Source: Candidatus Manganitrophus noduliformans (lineage in GTDB: Bacteria > Nitrospirota > Nitrospiria > SBBL01 > Manganitrophaceae). From it: a stretch of 64,000 bases of DNA. The stretch spans positions 1,178,001 to 1,242,000 of the forward strand of contig NZ_VTOW01000001.1 in assembly GCF_012184425.1 (NCBI RefSeq). The letters run 5' to 3'. This document shows, piece after piece, positions 45,498 to 52,784 of the stretch. How positions within the stretch are numbered: position 1 is the stretch's first letter; the number at the start of each line of letters is the position of its first letter. The position numbers and the translations under genes were made by a program. The notes below the pieces were generated by a model that saw only the letters and a list, made by a program, of their open reading frames with translations, searched no databases and was not told the origin of the DNA.

Positions 45498-46187
45498 CTA
45501 TTCCTCGGCGAATTTATACCCGACGCCGCGAACGGTTTTGATATAGTTGGGCCGGGCCGGGTCTCTTTCGATCTTTTCGCGAAGATTTCGAATGTGGACA
45601 TCGATGGTCCGATCCAAAACGGCCGCTTCCCCCATCGGATAGATCTTCTCCAAAAGGGTTTCACGGGAGTAGACATGTCCTGGTTGAGTGATGAGGGTCA
45701 ACAATAGCTTAAATTCGAAGTGCGTCAATTGGATCGGAACGCCGTTCAGTGTGACGCTATGTTTCTTGGTGTCGATCTCCAGTCCTTTGAAGGAAAGCGG
45801 CCCGCTCGCGGCCGCATTGATCGGCTGCGCGCGGCGGAGGATCGCTTTGACGCGGGCAATCACTTCACGGGGGCTGAACGGTTTTGTGACGTAATCATCG
45901 GCACCGGTCGAGAGGCCGACCAGCCGGTCTGCTTCTTCCACTTTGGCGGTGACCATCATAATCGGAACGTCCGACTTCTCGCGAACTCTTCGGCAAACTT
46001 CGATTCCATCGAGGCGTGGAACCATCACATCGAGCAGGATAAACGTAAGGGGATGGCGCATCCAGATGGAAAGGGCCTCCTCGCCGTCATACGCCTCCCT
46101 GGTATCAAACCCTTCTCTCTGAAGATAGAGGCTTAAAAGCGCCGCCGTCTTTCGGTCGTCCTCTACAATCAAGACAGGGTGTGTCAT
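45498..46187 (-). CDS. OmpR-family response regulator (BaeR-like)
   Basis: A 229-residue regulator. The receiver domain has VLIVEDDRKT near residue 5, phosphoacceptor Asp in FILLDVMVPRLDG near residue 52 and Lys in YVTKPFSPREV near residue 103. The C-terminal winged helix has VTLNGVPIQLTHFEFKLLLTL and LDRTIDVHIRNLREKI. The ATG at 46187 has a GGAGAGTTGAA site. The product would act on promoters in response to the kinase. Confidence 0.96.
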   Translation of the reverse strand: MTHPVLIVEDDRKTAALLSLYLQREGFDTREAYDGEEALSIWMRHPLTFILLDVMVPRLDGIEVCRRVREKSDVPIMMVTAKVEEADRLVGLSTGADDYVTKPFSPREVIARVKAILRRAQPINAAASGPLSFKGLEIDTKKHSVTLNGVPIQLTHFEFKLLLTLITQPGHVYSRETLLEKIYPMGEAAVLDRTIDVHIRNLREKIERDPARPNYIKTVRGVGYKFAEE

Positions 46188-46384
46188 TTTCAACTCTCCG
46201 TTCCGGTGAACCAACGCTCTGAAGGCATGGTATGGCAGGTTCGTTCACCTCGGTAACGAACATCATTTATCATGTTCTCTTCCCATTCCTCATTTGGCCT
46301 TGATTCGAACCGGTGGTTTCCTTGTGCCGGTTATCCGGTAATAGGGTTGAACAACTTACCGTAGCAGAACCTTGCATGCCGTTT

Positions 46385-46400
46385 TGTAGCCTGTAATACA
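46385..46400. promoter_or_regulatory. KGTA-N8-TACA motif, copy G
   Basis: The top strand reads TGTAGCCTGTAATACA; the other strand reads TGTATTACAGGCTACA, sharing ACAGGCTACA-like core with copies E and F. It lies in the divergent region between the BaeR-type gene and the Crp/Fnr gene. Confidence 0.5.
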
Positions 46401-46489
46401 TATTCAGTGCGTTCTGCGGTCGGGACAAATTTCTAATGATGGCCTTGGCCACTTTTCTTTCTGCACAAGAGAGAGAGAACGTCAGAAGA

Positions 46490-46518
46490 TTGATTTATCC
46501 GGATCACTTCGCTATGAT
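46490..46518 (+). promoter_or_regulatory. sigma-70 promoter for the Crp/Fnr gene
   Basis: TTGATT (46490-46495) and TATGAT (46513-46518) are separated by 17 bases. Transcription would begin around 46524-46527, almost exactly at the ATG at 46526, so the mRNA may be leaderless. Confidence 0.55.
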
Positions 46519-46525
46519 ACTTCAC

Positions 46526-47215
46526 ATGATCAAAAACAAGATCTGGTATCTACAAAGGATTAATCTCTTTAACGCCATCCCTCCGGAGGAGATGGAAGAT
46601 CTGGATCGAATCACCCGAATGGCGGCTGTGAAAAAGAAAGAAACGATTTACCTTCCGGGGGACCCCAGTCGCCAGGTCTATCTGCTGAAATCGGGAAGGG
46701 TGAAGATTGCCCGCCTCTCTGAAGAGGGGAGGGAACTTACCTTTGCTCTTTTGGAGCCGGGTGAAATCTTCGGAGAGCTGGAGGCTCTTGACGACCTGCC
46801 CCGAGATACCCTGGCCGAAGCGTTGGACGATAGCGAGCTCTGCATTATGCAACGGGATACTTTCCTTGCTCTGATTCGCAGTAAGCCCGAACTTTCATTT
46901 CGTCTTACCAAACTGATCGGTTTTCGAATGAGGCAGATCGAGAGTCGTGTGGAGGATCTTGTTTTTAGAGATGTTCCATATCGGCTGGCTCATCTTCTGC
47001 TCCGGTTGTCCAAAGAGTATGGAAAAGAGACGCCGCAAGGAATCCTCCTCAAGATTAAAATCACCCATCAAGAGATCGCCAATCTGATCGGATCGATTCG
47101 GGAGACGGTCAGCACCATCTTGGGAGATTTCAAGAAAGAAGGACTCATTACCTTTGACGGTCGAAAGATTATTCTTCTCAGACCGGATCTCTTAAAAAAA
47201 CGCGTCGGCTTTTGA
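46526..47215 (+). CDS. Crp/Fnr-family transcriptional regulator
   Basis: A 229-residue protein from this start. The cyclic-nucleotide-type sensor fold covers residues about 10-130 (LFNAIPPEEM, SGRVKIARLSEEGRELTFALLEPGEIFGE) and a C-terminal HTH follows: THQEIANLIGSIRETVSTILGDFKKEGLI. The recognition helix keeps the Arg-Glu pair of CRP (RETV). No Cys cluster is seen, so it is not a [4Fe-4S] FNR. An ATG 90 bases upstream is possible, but family alignment and the promoter position favour 46526. It may bind the KGTA-N8-TACA motif next to its own gene. Confidence 0.9.
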   Translation: MIKNKIWYLQRINLFNAIPPEEMEDLDRITRMAAVKKKETIYLPGDPSRQVYLLKSGRVKIARLSEEGRELTFALLEPGEIFGELEALDDLPRDTLAEALDDSELCIMQRDTFLALIRSKPELSFRLTKLIGFRMRQIESRVEDLVFRDVPYRLAHLLLRLSKEYGKETPQGILLKIKITHQEIANLIGSIRETVSTILGDFKKEGLITFDGRKIILLRPDLLKKRVGF

Positions 47216-47404
47216 GGCCCTACCTCGCCTACTTCAAAAAGAGGCTCAGGTTGCTGGCATTGCTCCGTTCCGGTCGATTCTCAATCATCATCCCTGAAGA
47301 ACATCCCAGAAAGTCTTGATTTCATCATCAGGCCGTGTTAAAAAGTGGTTTCGCTTGTTGTCTTGCGCACGATTTGAAGCTGATATCCAACAGGAGGAAT
47401 TGTC

Positions 47405-47677
47405 ATGACCAAAGGAGAACTGATCGAGTCCATTCAGAAGTCGAGCAACGGTTTGAGCAAGAAAGCCGCGGAGGAAGTTGTCGGAGCGGTATTTTCTACC
47501 CTCAGCAAGGCCCTCAAAAAAGAGGGGCGCGTTGCCTACCCCGGGTTCGGGGTCTTCACCGTGAAGAAGAGAAAGGCCCGGAAGGGGAGAAATCCGAAAA
47601 CTGGAGAAGCCATTACGATAAAACCCTCCAAGACCGTGGGATTCAAGCCGGCTCCCTCGCTGAAGAAAAGTCTTTAA
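47405..47677 (+). CDS. hup: HU-family DNA-binding protein
   Basis: A 90-residue histone-like protein: MTKGELIESIQKSSNGLSKK at the start, the GFGVFTVKKRKARKGRNPKTGE beta-arm and the ending KPSKTVGFKPAPSLKKSL. It bends and compacts DNA. A CAGGAGGAA ribosome site precedes the ATG. It is the last ordinary gene before the mobile region. Confidence 0.95.
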   Translation: MTKGELIESIQKSSNGLSKKAAEEVVGAVFSTLSKALKKEGRVAYPGFGVFTVKKRKARKGRNPKTGEAITIKPSKTVGFKPAPSLKKSL

Positions 47678-47694
47678 TCTTTTTTACGGGTCCA

Positions 47695-48217
47695 ATTCCC
47701 CGAAGCTTGCTTCGCGAGGTCTGATATGAAATATTGGCTCCGTGAGCGAGTTGATATGAAAGAGCCATAATGTTTCTGTATTACTGTACCATTTTGTTTG
47801 TCCCGCTAAATACAGGCGTGTCGTGTTTTCTGAGAGAGTGGATAATGAGTTGAGGGACGTTTGCATTGAGATTTCGAAGAGATTCCAAATCAAGTTCATA
47901 GAAATTGGAATGGATAATGATCATGTTCATTTCTTGGTTCAGTCGATTCCAATGTATAGTCCGAAGAAAATAATTCAGACGATCAAGAGTATAACCTCGC
48001 GCGAGATATTTCGACGGGTTCCTGAGGTGAAGAGGCAATTGTGGGGAGGGGAGTTTTGGTCGAAAGGATATTACGTAAACACCGTTGGCCAACACGGGAA
48101 TGAAGAGTCGATTCGGAATTATGTTAGAGCGCAAGGTCGGGAGAAGGAATATAAAAAATTGCATCGCGAGCAACTATCCTTGTTTTGAACTTAAATACCT
48201 CGAAGCTTACTTCGAGG
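47695..48217. mobile_element. IS200/IS605-type insertion sequence
   Basis: The unit contains a Y1-transposase gene flanked by similar small hairpins: CGAAG-CTTG-CTTCG near 47701-47714 at the left and CCTCGAAG-CTTA-CTTCGAGG at 48198-48217 at the right. Such subterminal hairpins are recognised by TnpA in this family. Exact ends cannot be fixed by eye. The GC content is lower than in neighbouring genes. Confidence 0.65.
47760..48188 (+). pseudogene. tnpA: IS200/IS605 family transposase TnpA, frameshifted near its start
   Basis: The frame ending at 48188 can be read upstream to a TGA at 47757, starting KSHNVSVLLYHFVCPAKYRR. These are the expected first residues of a Y1 transposase, but no start codon is in frame before them: an ATG-AAA at 47756 is displaced by one base. 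Within the intact part are the HUH motif in NDHVHFLVQ and a Tyr in RNYVRAQG, typical of the catalytic site. A GTG at 47823 could produce a 121-residue shortened protein. The copy is therefore probably inactive unless frameshifting occurs. Confidence 0.7.
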
Positions 48218-48796
48218 ATGCTTTATTTCGCCCGCGGTTCCGGAAAGGGGAGCCCCTTGATCCATCTTCTCCCTCTCGGTGAGGTATCCGGAGCAACACT
48301 CCGGGCCCTTGCTTCATCCCTGCAGCGGGTCTTCGACTTTGCTGTCATCCTGCATGATCCAGTTGATCTTCCCCCCTCCAGCTACGATCCGGAACGGCGC
48401 CAGTGTTCCTCCACCCAGATCTTAAAAAGCCTGGCCCGGTTTAGGAGTTCCTTGACCCAGGTGGAGCGGGCCTTGGGGGTGATGGCTGTCGATCTCTATG
48501 CTGCTGACCAAAACTTTGTCTTCGGAGAGGCCGATCCGAGGGAGGGGGTGGCGGTCATCTCCATCGCCCGTCTGAAACCGGAGTTCTATGGCCTCCCACC
48601 TGATGAGGCGCTCCTTCATCAGCGAATTCTGAAGGAGGCGGTCCATGAACTGGGGCACACCTACGGCTTGGGACACTGTCCCGATCCGGCCTGCGTCATG
48701 CACTTCTCCGATGATCTTAAAGAGACTGATCACAACGGCGAGTCCTTCTGCCCAGGGTGTGCTTCCCGCCGAATATCACCCCAATCGGCAATGTGA
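48218..48796 (+). CDS. amzA: archaemetzincin-family metalloprotease
   Basis: A 192-residue protein with the complete zinc motif EAVHELGHTYGLGHCPDPACVMHFS near residues 145-168 when counted from this start, followed by CPGCASR; the HExxHxxGxxH and four-Cys layout is that of archaemetzincins. The first residues (LIHLLPLGEV) match the usual N-terminal strand. The ATG lies immediately after the right-hand IS hairpin and has no ribosome site, so the original 5' region was probably replaced by the IS. A start at 48185 (TTG) inside the IS is possible. Confidence 0.85.
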   Translation: MLYFARGSGKGSPLIHLLPLGEVSGATLRALASSLQRVFDFAVILHDPVDLPPSSYDPERRQCSSTQILKSLARFRSSLTQVERALGVMAVDLYAADQNFVFGEADPREGVAVISIARLKPEFYGLPPDEALLHQRILKEAVHELGHTYGLGHCPDPACVMHFSDDLKETDHNGESFCPGCASRRISPQSAM

Positions 48797-48826
48797 GGAA
48801 AACGGATTATCCGAATAAATGGTTCC

Positions 48827-50068
48827 TCAGTGATCTTTTCTTTTTTCGGCCTCTTCGCCATTCGCTTTCCCCTTCCATAATGCTGCAACCATCCTCTCCG
48901 CCGGGTCGGTTTTCGGCTCCGCCGCCTCGGTCAGTCTCCTCCCGTGATTCTCCATTGCCAGCCGGACGTGGTCCTCAGACAACCTTGCGTAAATTTGTGT
49001 CGTTGAAACGTTCGAGTGATTCAGAACGCGCCCGATCAACGGCAGGGATGCACCCGATCCGGCAAGCCAAGAACCGACCGACCGCCGAAGATCATGCAGC
49101 CGAACATCCTCCAGGTTCGACGCCTTCCGGATCCGATTCCAGGTCTTTCGGATGCCGATGATCCGCGTTCCGGCCCGCCGACCACAAAAGACGAAGGGAT
49201 TGTCTTTCTGTTTGGGGAGGGATCGAAGAATCCGGATTGCCGGATCGGAGAGGGGAACGTAATGAATCCGGCCCGCCTTGGTCTTCTCCAGCCTCAGCTC
49301 GCATCTGTCGAAGTCGATGTCGCCCCAGGTTGCGGAAAGCAGCTCCGTCTTTCTGCATCCGGTCAGTAGATACAGCGACAGCGCCGCCTTGACGTATGGG
49401 TTCGATTCTTTGTTGATCGCGGCCGCTAATCGGGGGAGCTCCTGGGGGGTGACCCACCGATCCCGCTTCGCCTCTTTAAATTTGTCGATACCCGCCGCCG
49501 GATTCGGCGCGCCTTCCGGAAGAAATCCCCATCGGGACGCAAGGCCGAACATCCTACTGATCAGCGCCAGTGCGCGGTTCGCCTCATAGGGTCCCCCTTC
49601 GCGCCCGATCTTGGTATGCAGCGCCGCTACGTCGGCCCGCCGGATCGCCGTGACCTTTAGGGACCTCCAAGCCGGGAGAATGCGCTTGTCGATCCGCCGC
49701 TCATCCTGCCGCCAGGTCCGCTTCCTCTCTTTGGCGTGTCGCTCCATGTAGGCGGCGCACAGATCCCCGACCGTCTCCCCCTTGACGGCCCGCCGCTTTT
49801 TCTCCAGGGGATCGGCCCCCTGGATCACGCCCGCTAGATGTACCTTCGCTAGATCCCGCGCCTGATTCAGCGTGAGAACGCCGTAATCTCCGATCTGCAT
49901 CAGCCGCTTTCGGCCTTCGACCCGGTAGGAGAGGATGAAAGCCTTTCTCCCGCTCGGATAGATCCGAAGGCCGAATCCTAAAATGGCGTCGTCCCATCGA
50001 ACATCCCATTCATCCTTCTTGGTCCCCTCATAACGGAATTGGTCAATCAGTCGCTTTGTCAACCTCAT
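48827..50068 (-). CDS. int: tyrosine-type site-specific integrase (P4-like)
   Basis: A 413-residue integrase. The N-terminal arm-binding domain starts MRLTKRLIDQFRYEG and includes GFGLRIYPSGRKAFILSYR, typical of P4-type integrases. The catalytic part has LLTGCRKTELLSATW (Arg), HDLRRSVGSWLAGSG (His-x2-Arg), LNHSNVSTTQIYARL (His and the nucleophile Tyr). All key residues are present, so it may be active. It lies beside a tRNA-Thr fragment that looks like its attachment site. Confidence 0.94.
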   Translation of the reverse strand: MRLTKRLIDQFRYEGTKKDEWDVRWDDAILGFGLRIYPSGRKAFILSYRVEGRKRLMQIGDYGVLTLNQARDLAKVHLAGVIQGADPLEKKRRAVKGETVGDLCAAYMERHAKERKRTWRQDERRIDKRILPAWRSLKVTAIRRADVAALHTKIGREGGPYEANRALALISRMFGLASRWGFLPEGAPNPAAGIDKFKEAKRDRWVTPQELPRLAAAINKESNPYVKAALSLYLLTGCRKTELLSATWGDIDFDRCELRLEKTKAGRIHYVPLSDPAIRILRSLPKQKDNPFVFCGRRAGTRIIGIRKTWNRIRKASNLEDVRLHDLRRSVGSWLAGSGASLPLIGRVLNHSNVSTTQIYARLSEDHVRLAMENHGRRLTEAAEPKTDPAERMVAALWKGKANGEEAEKRKDH

Positions 50069-50494
50069 GGGTTTCCTCCTTGGTCACCGCTCTTATCTCG
50101 GAGTGGCGTCCGGTCAGTGGCCTTTTACGGTGACCATACGGTGACCATAAAGCATAGTAAATTATGTATGGATGGTAGTCAATTATGAAATATCTATTTA
50201 GGAATTACAATATGTTATAGGTGGTACTGGTAGGATGTAGGGATGGGGGTCCGTGATTCGTAATCAGCAGGTCGTCAGTTCAATCCTGACCGCCGGCTCC
50301 AGCAAACCAAAGGCGCTGTCCCCGGGCAATATCCCTTCCGTCTCTTCCTCCGAATTTCCTCCGAATTTTGGCTGCGGCCGGTGCGGACCCTGTTTTTCTC
50401 GTAAGGGCTTACGCCTTAATGTTGGCTTGTATTAGGCGTGTCAATGTAGTACTATTTCTACATTCTTCATCCGGAGATTTAAAAGGGAAGACGC
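50069..50494. other. non-coding stretch between integrase and receiver genes
   Basis: It contains an AT-rich region just upstream of int (50150-50215), the tRNA-Thr 3' fragment at 50254-50303, and a short leader of the receiver protein gene. No protein gene is supported. Confidence 0.5.
50254..50303 (+). other. tRNA-Thr(CGT) 3' half, probable attachment site scar
   Basis: The sequence has an anticodon-loop TTCGTAA followed by the stem half TCAGC, a T-arm GTCAG-TTCAATC-CTGAC, then CGCCGGC-T-CCA, which is an acceptor 3' strand with encoded CCA. The 5' half (acceptor, D-arm and 5' anticodon stem) is absent: the bases before TGATTCG do not pair. This is the expected result of integration into the anticodon region of a tRNA-Thr gene. 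No intact tRNA is seen in the window. Confidence 0.75.
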
Positions 50495-50887
50495 ATGCCG
50501 AAGCAGATCCTGATTGTAGACGACAACGAAGATTCCTGCCAGGTCTTCACCCGCCTTTTGACGAAGGAGGGCTATGCGGTGACGCTTGCGAAAGATGGCG
50601 CGGAGGGATTACAGCGGGTCGCGCAGTCCCGGCCGGACCTGATCCTGCTCGATGTGATGTTGCCCGGAATCAACGGCTTCGAAGTCTGCCGCACGATCAA
50701 AAGCGATCCCTCCTTGCGCTCCATTCCGATTCTGATCATCAGCGCCGGTATCGATCCCGCCATACAGGAGCAAGGCCTGAACGTCGGCGCGGAGGCGCTT
50801 TTGACCAAGCCGATCAGACCCCCCGATCTGATCGCGAAGATCAAAGGATATTTCAATAACCAACATTCCTCTCCCTCCACCCCGTAA
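50495..50887 (+). CDS. single-domain response regulator (receiver)
   Basis: A 130-residue receiver domain: ILIVDDNEDSCQVF near residue 5, phosphoacceptor Asp in LILLDVMLPGINGFEVC near residue 53 and Lys in ALLTKPIRPPDLIAKI near residue 110. There is no output domain. A similar protein (about half of its residues match by eye) is encoded at 62440-62823 on the - strand. Confidence 0.92.
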   Translation: MPKQILIVDDNEDSCQVFTRLLTKEGYAVTLAKDGAEGLQRVAQSRPDLILLDVMLPGINGFEVCRTIKSDPSLRSIPILIISAGIDPAIQEQGLNVGAEALLTKPIRPPDLIAKIKGYFNNQHSSPSTP

Positions 50888-50928
50888 TTTCTCTTCACGC
50901 CAGCGATATGCGATCCGGGACCGGCCCC

Positions 50929-50955
50929 TTGACACCTAAAAATGAATTGTATAAT
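50929..50955 (+). promoter_or_regulatory. sigma-70-like promoter for the ABC operon
   Basis: TTGACA (50929-50934) and TATAAT (50950-50955) are present, with a short 15-base spacer. They lie 40 bases before the ABC gene start. Both hexamers are perfect, so the site is likely used despite the spacing. Confidence 0.6.
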
Positions 50956-50994
50956 TTACACGGTTGCAACGCATTGTAGGGAGTTTTAAGAGAT

Positions 50995-51990
50995 ATGATT
51001 GAGGTGGTGCATTTAGGAAAACGCTACGGGGAAATCGTGGCGATCGATGATGTGAACTTTTCGGTGGCCAAAGGGGAGATCCTCGCTTTTTTGGGGCCGA
51101 ACGGGGCGGGGAAGACGACGACGATGCGGATTCTCACCTGCTTCATGCCGGCCACCAGCGGCACCGCGAAAGTGGCGGGGTTCGACATCTTCGAATCGCC
51201 GATGGAGGTGAAACGCCGGATCGGCTATCTTCCCGACAATCCGCCGCTCTATCCCGAGATGACCGTCTCGGAATACCTTCAGTTCGTTGCCAAAATCAAA
51301 GGGGTTGCGAATCAACGGGTCAAAGCGGCCCTTGCCTCCGCTTTGGAAAAGTGCAATCTCGGCGACGTGGCCCGCCGCCTGATCGGCAATCTCTCCCGCG
51401 GGTATCGGCAGCGGGTCGGATTGGCGCAGGCGATGATTCACAATCCCGACGTTCTGATTCTCGATGAGCCGACGGTGGGGCTTGATCCCAAGCAGATCAT
51501 CGAGATCCGGGAGTTGATCAAGGGGCTCGGCGGAGAGCACACGATCGTGTTGTCGACCCACATTTTGCCCGAAGCGACCGCCGTTTCTCAGAAGGTCGTT
51601 ATCATCAACCGCGGCCGGATCGTCGCGGTCGACTCGCAAGAGCGGCTCTCGGCGCAGGTCCGGAAATCGGAGAAGATCTCGGTCCGGGTGCGTCGGGGAG
51701 AGGCGTTCGATCCGGAAAAGATCGTCTCGATCGAGGGGGTGCAACAGCTCCTCCCGCAACCGGCGCAACCGTCGATGAATGGGGAGGGGGTTTTCATCGT
51801 CGAATCGGAGCTCGGCCGCGATATCCGTGAAGAGTTGTCGAAGCGGGTGGTCGAGTGCGGGTGGGGTCTTCTTGAGATGAAACCGCTGGCGGTCAGCCTG
51901 GAAGAGGTCTTCCTCCAGCTCACTACGGAGGAGAAGGGGGTGGAGGAAGCGGCCGCCGCGCCGGTTGCCCCGGGAGAGGTGCCCGCATGA
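50995..51990 (+). CDS. gldA: ABC transporter ATPase (GldA/NosF-like)
   Basis: A 331-residue ATPase with Walker A GPNGAGKTTT near residue 37, signature NLSRGYRQRVGLAQAM near 132, Walker B VLILDEPTVGLDP near 153 and switch His in LSTHILPEA. The C-terminal 90 residues are an accessory domain. It resembles ATPases of gliding-type ABC exporters. It overlaps the permease by four bases. Confidence 0.93.
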   Translation: MIEVVHLGKRYGEIVAIDDVNFSVAKGEILAFLGPNGAGKTTTMRILTCFMPATSGTAKVAGFDIFESPMEVKRRIGYLPDNPPLYPEMTVSEYLQFVAKIKGVANQRVKAALASALEKCNLGDVARRLIGNLSRGYRQRVGLAQAMIHNPDVLILDEPTVGLDPKQIIEIRELIKGLGGEHTIVLSTHILPEATAVSQKVVIINRGRIVAVDSQERLSAQVRKSEKISVRVRRGEAFDPEKIVSIEGVQQLLPQPAQPSMNGEGVFIVESELGRDIREELSKRVVECGWGLLEMKPLAVSLEEVFLQLTTEEKGVEEAAAAPVAPGEVPA

Positions 51991-52757
51991 AAAATATTCT
52001 GACCCTGGCCGGAAAGGAATTAAAGCTCTATTTCATCTCCCCGATCGCTTATGTCTTGGCGATGGTCTTTTTGATGGTGTCGAATTACCTCTTCCATAGT
52101 CAGGTCTTTTTTTATTCGAGGCTGTCGTCGCAGGCGATGCAGATTCAGGGGAACGTTCCTCAGCTCAATCTGCATGAAATTCTCTTTCGGCCGACTTTTT
52201 TGAATATGGCGATCATTCTCCTTCTGATCATGCCGCTCTTGACGATGCGTCTCTTCGCCGAGGAGAAAAAAGGGAGGACGACGGAGCTCCTGATGACCTC
52301 TCCGTTGACGATCACCGAGATTGTCCTCGGGAAGTTTTTGGCCGCCTGGGTGATCTATGCGCTTCTTTTGGGGCTCACCCTCCACCTGCCGTTGATGTTG
52401 TCCCATTTTGCGACGGTCGCCTGGAAGCCGCTGGCCGCCAGCTACCTGGGGCTGTTATTGCTGGGAGGAGTTTTTCTCTCGATGGGGCTCTTCGCCTCCT
52501 CGCTGACGGAAAACCAGATCGTCGCCGCGGTGATCTCCTTCGGGATCTTGATCGGCTTCTGGCTGATCGGGCTGACCGCGCAGACGATGTCGGATTCTCC
52601 CGCCGGGGAGCTGTTCAGCTATCTCTCCCTGCTCGAACACCTCGACAACTTCGTAAGGGGGTTGATCAACACGCGCGACCTGACCTATTTTATTTCACTG
52701 ACGATCTTGGGGCTTTTTCTAACCCACCGCGTGGTTGAGTCGCAGCGATGGAAATGA
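51987..52757 (+). CDS. gldF: ABC transporter permease (GldF-like)
   Basis: A 256-residue protein with six hydrophobic segments. The signature LLTMRLFAEEKKGRTTELLMTSPLTITEIVLGKF near residues 85-118 is typical of ABC-2-type permeases next to GldG. Substrate unknown. It overlaps gldA by four bases. Confidence 0.9.
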   Translation: MKNILTLAGKELKLYFISPIAYVLAMVFLMVSNYLFHSQVFFYSRLSSQAMQIQGNVPQLNLHEILFRPTFLNMAIILLLIMPLLTMRLFAEEKKGRTTELLMTSPLTITEIVLGKFLAAWVIYALLLGLTLHLPLMLSHFATVAWKPLAASYLGLLLLGGVFLSMGLFASSLTENQIVAAVISFGILIGFWLIGLTAQTMSDSPAGELFSYLSLLEHLDNFVRGLINTRDLTYFISLTILGLFLTHRVVESQRWK

Positions 52758-52784
52758 TGAGATGATCTGTTTTGAGGTTTTAAC

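Noticed and set aside
50440-50462. TGTAGTACTATTTCTACA before the receiver gene as another copy of the shared operator motif
   Set aside because: The arms are separated by ten bases and not eight, and the core does not match.
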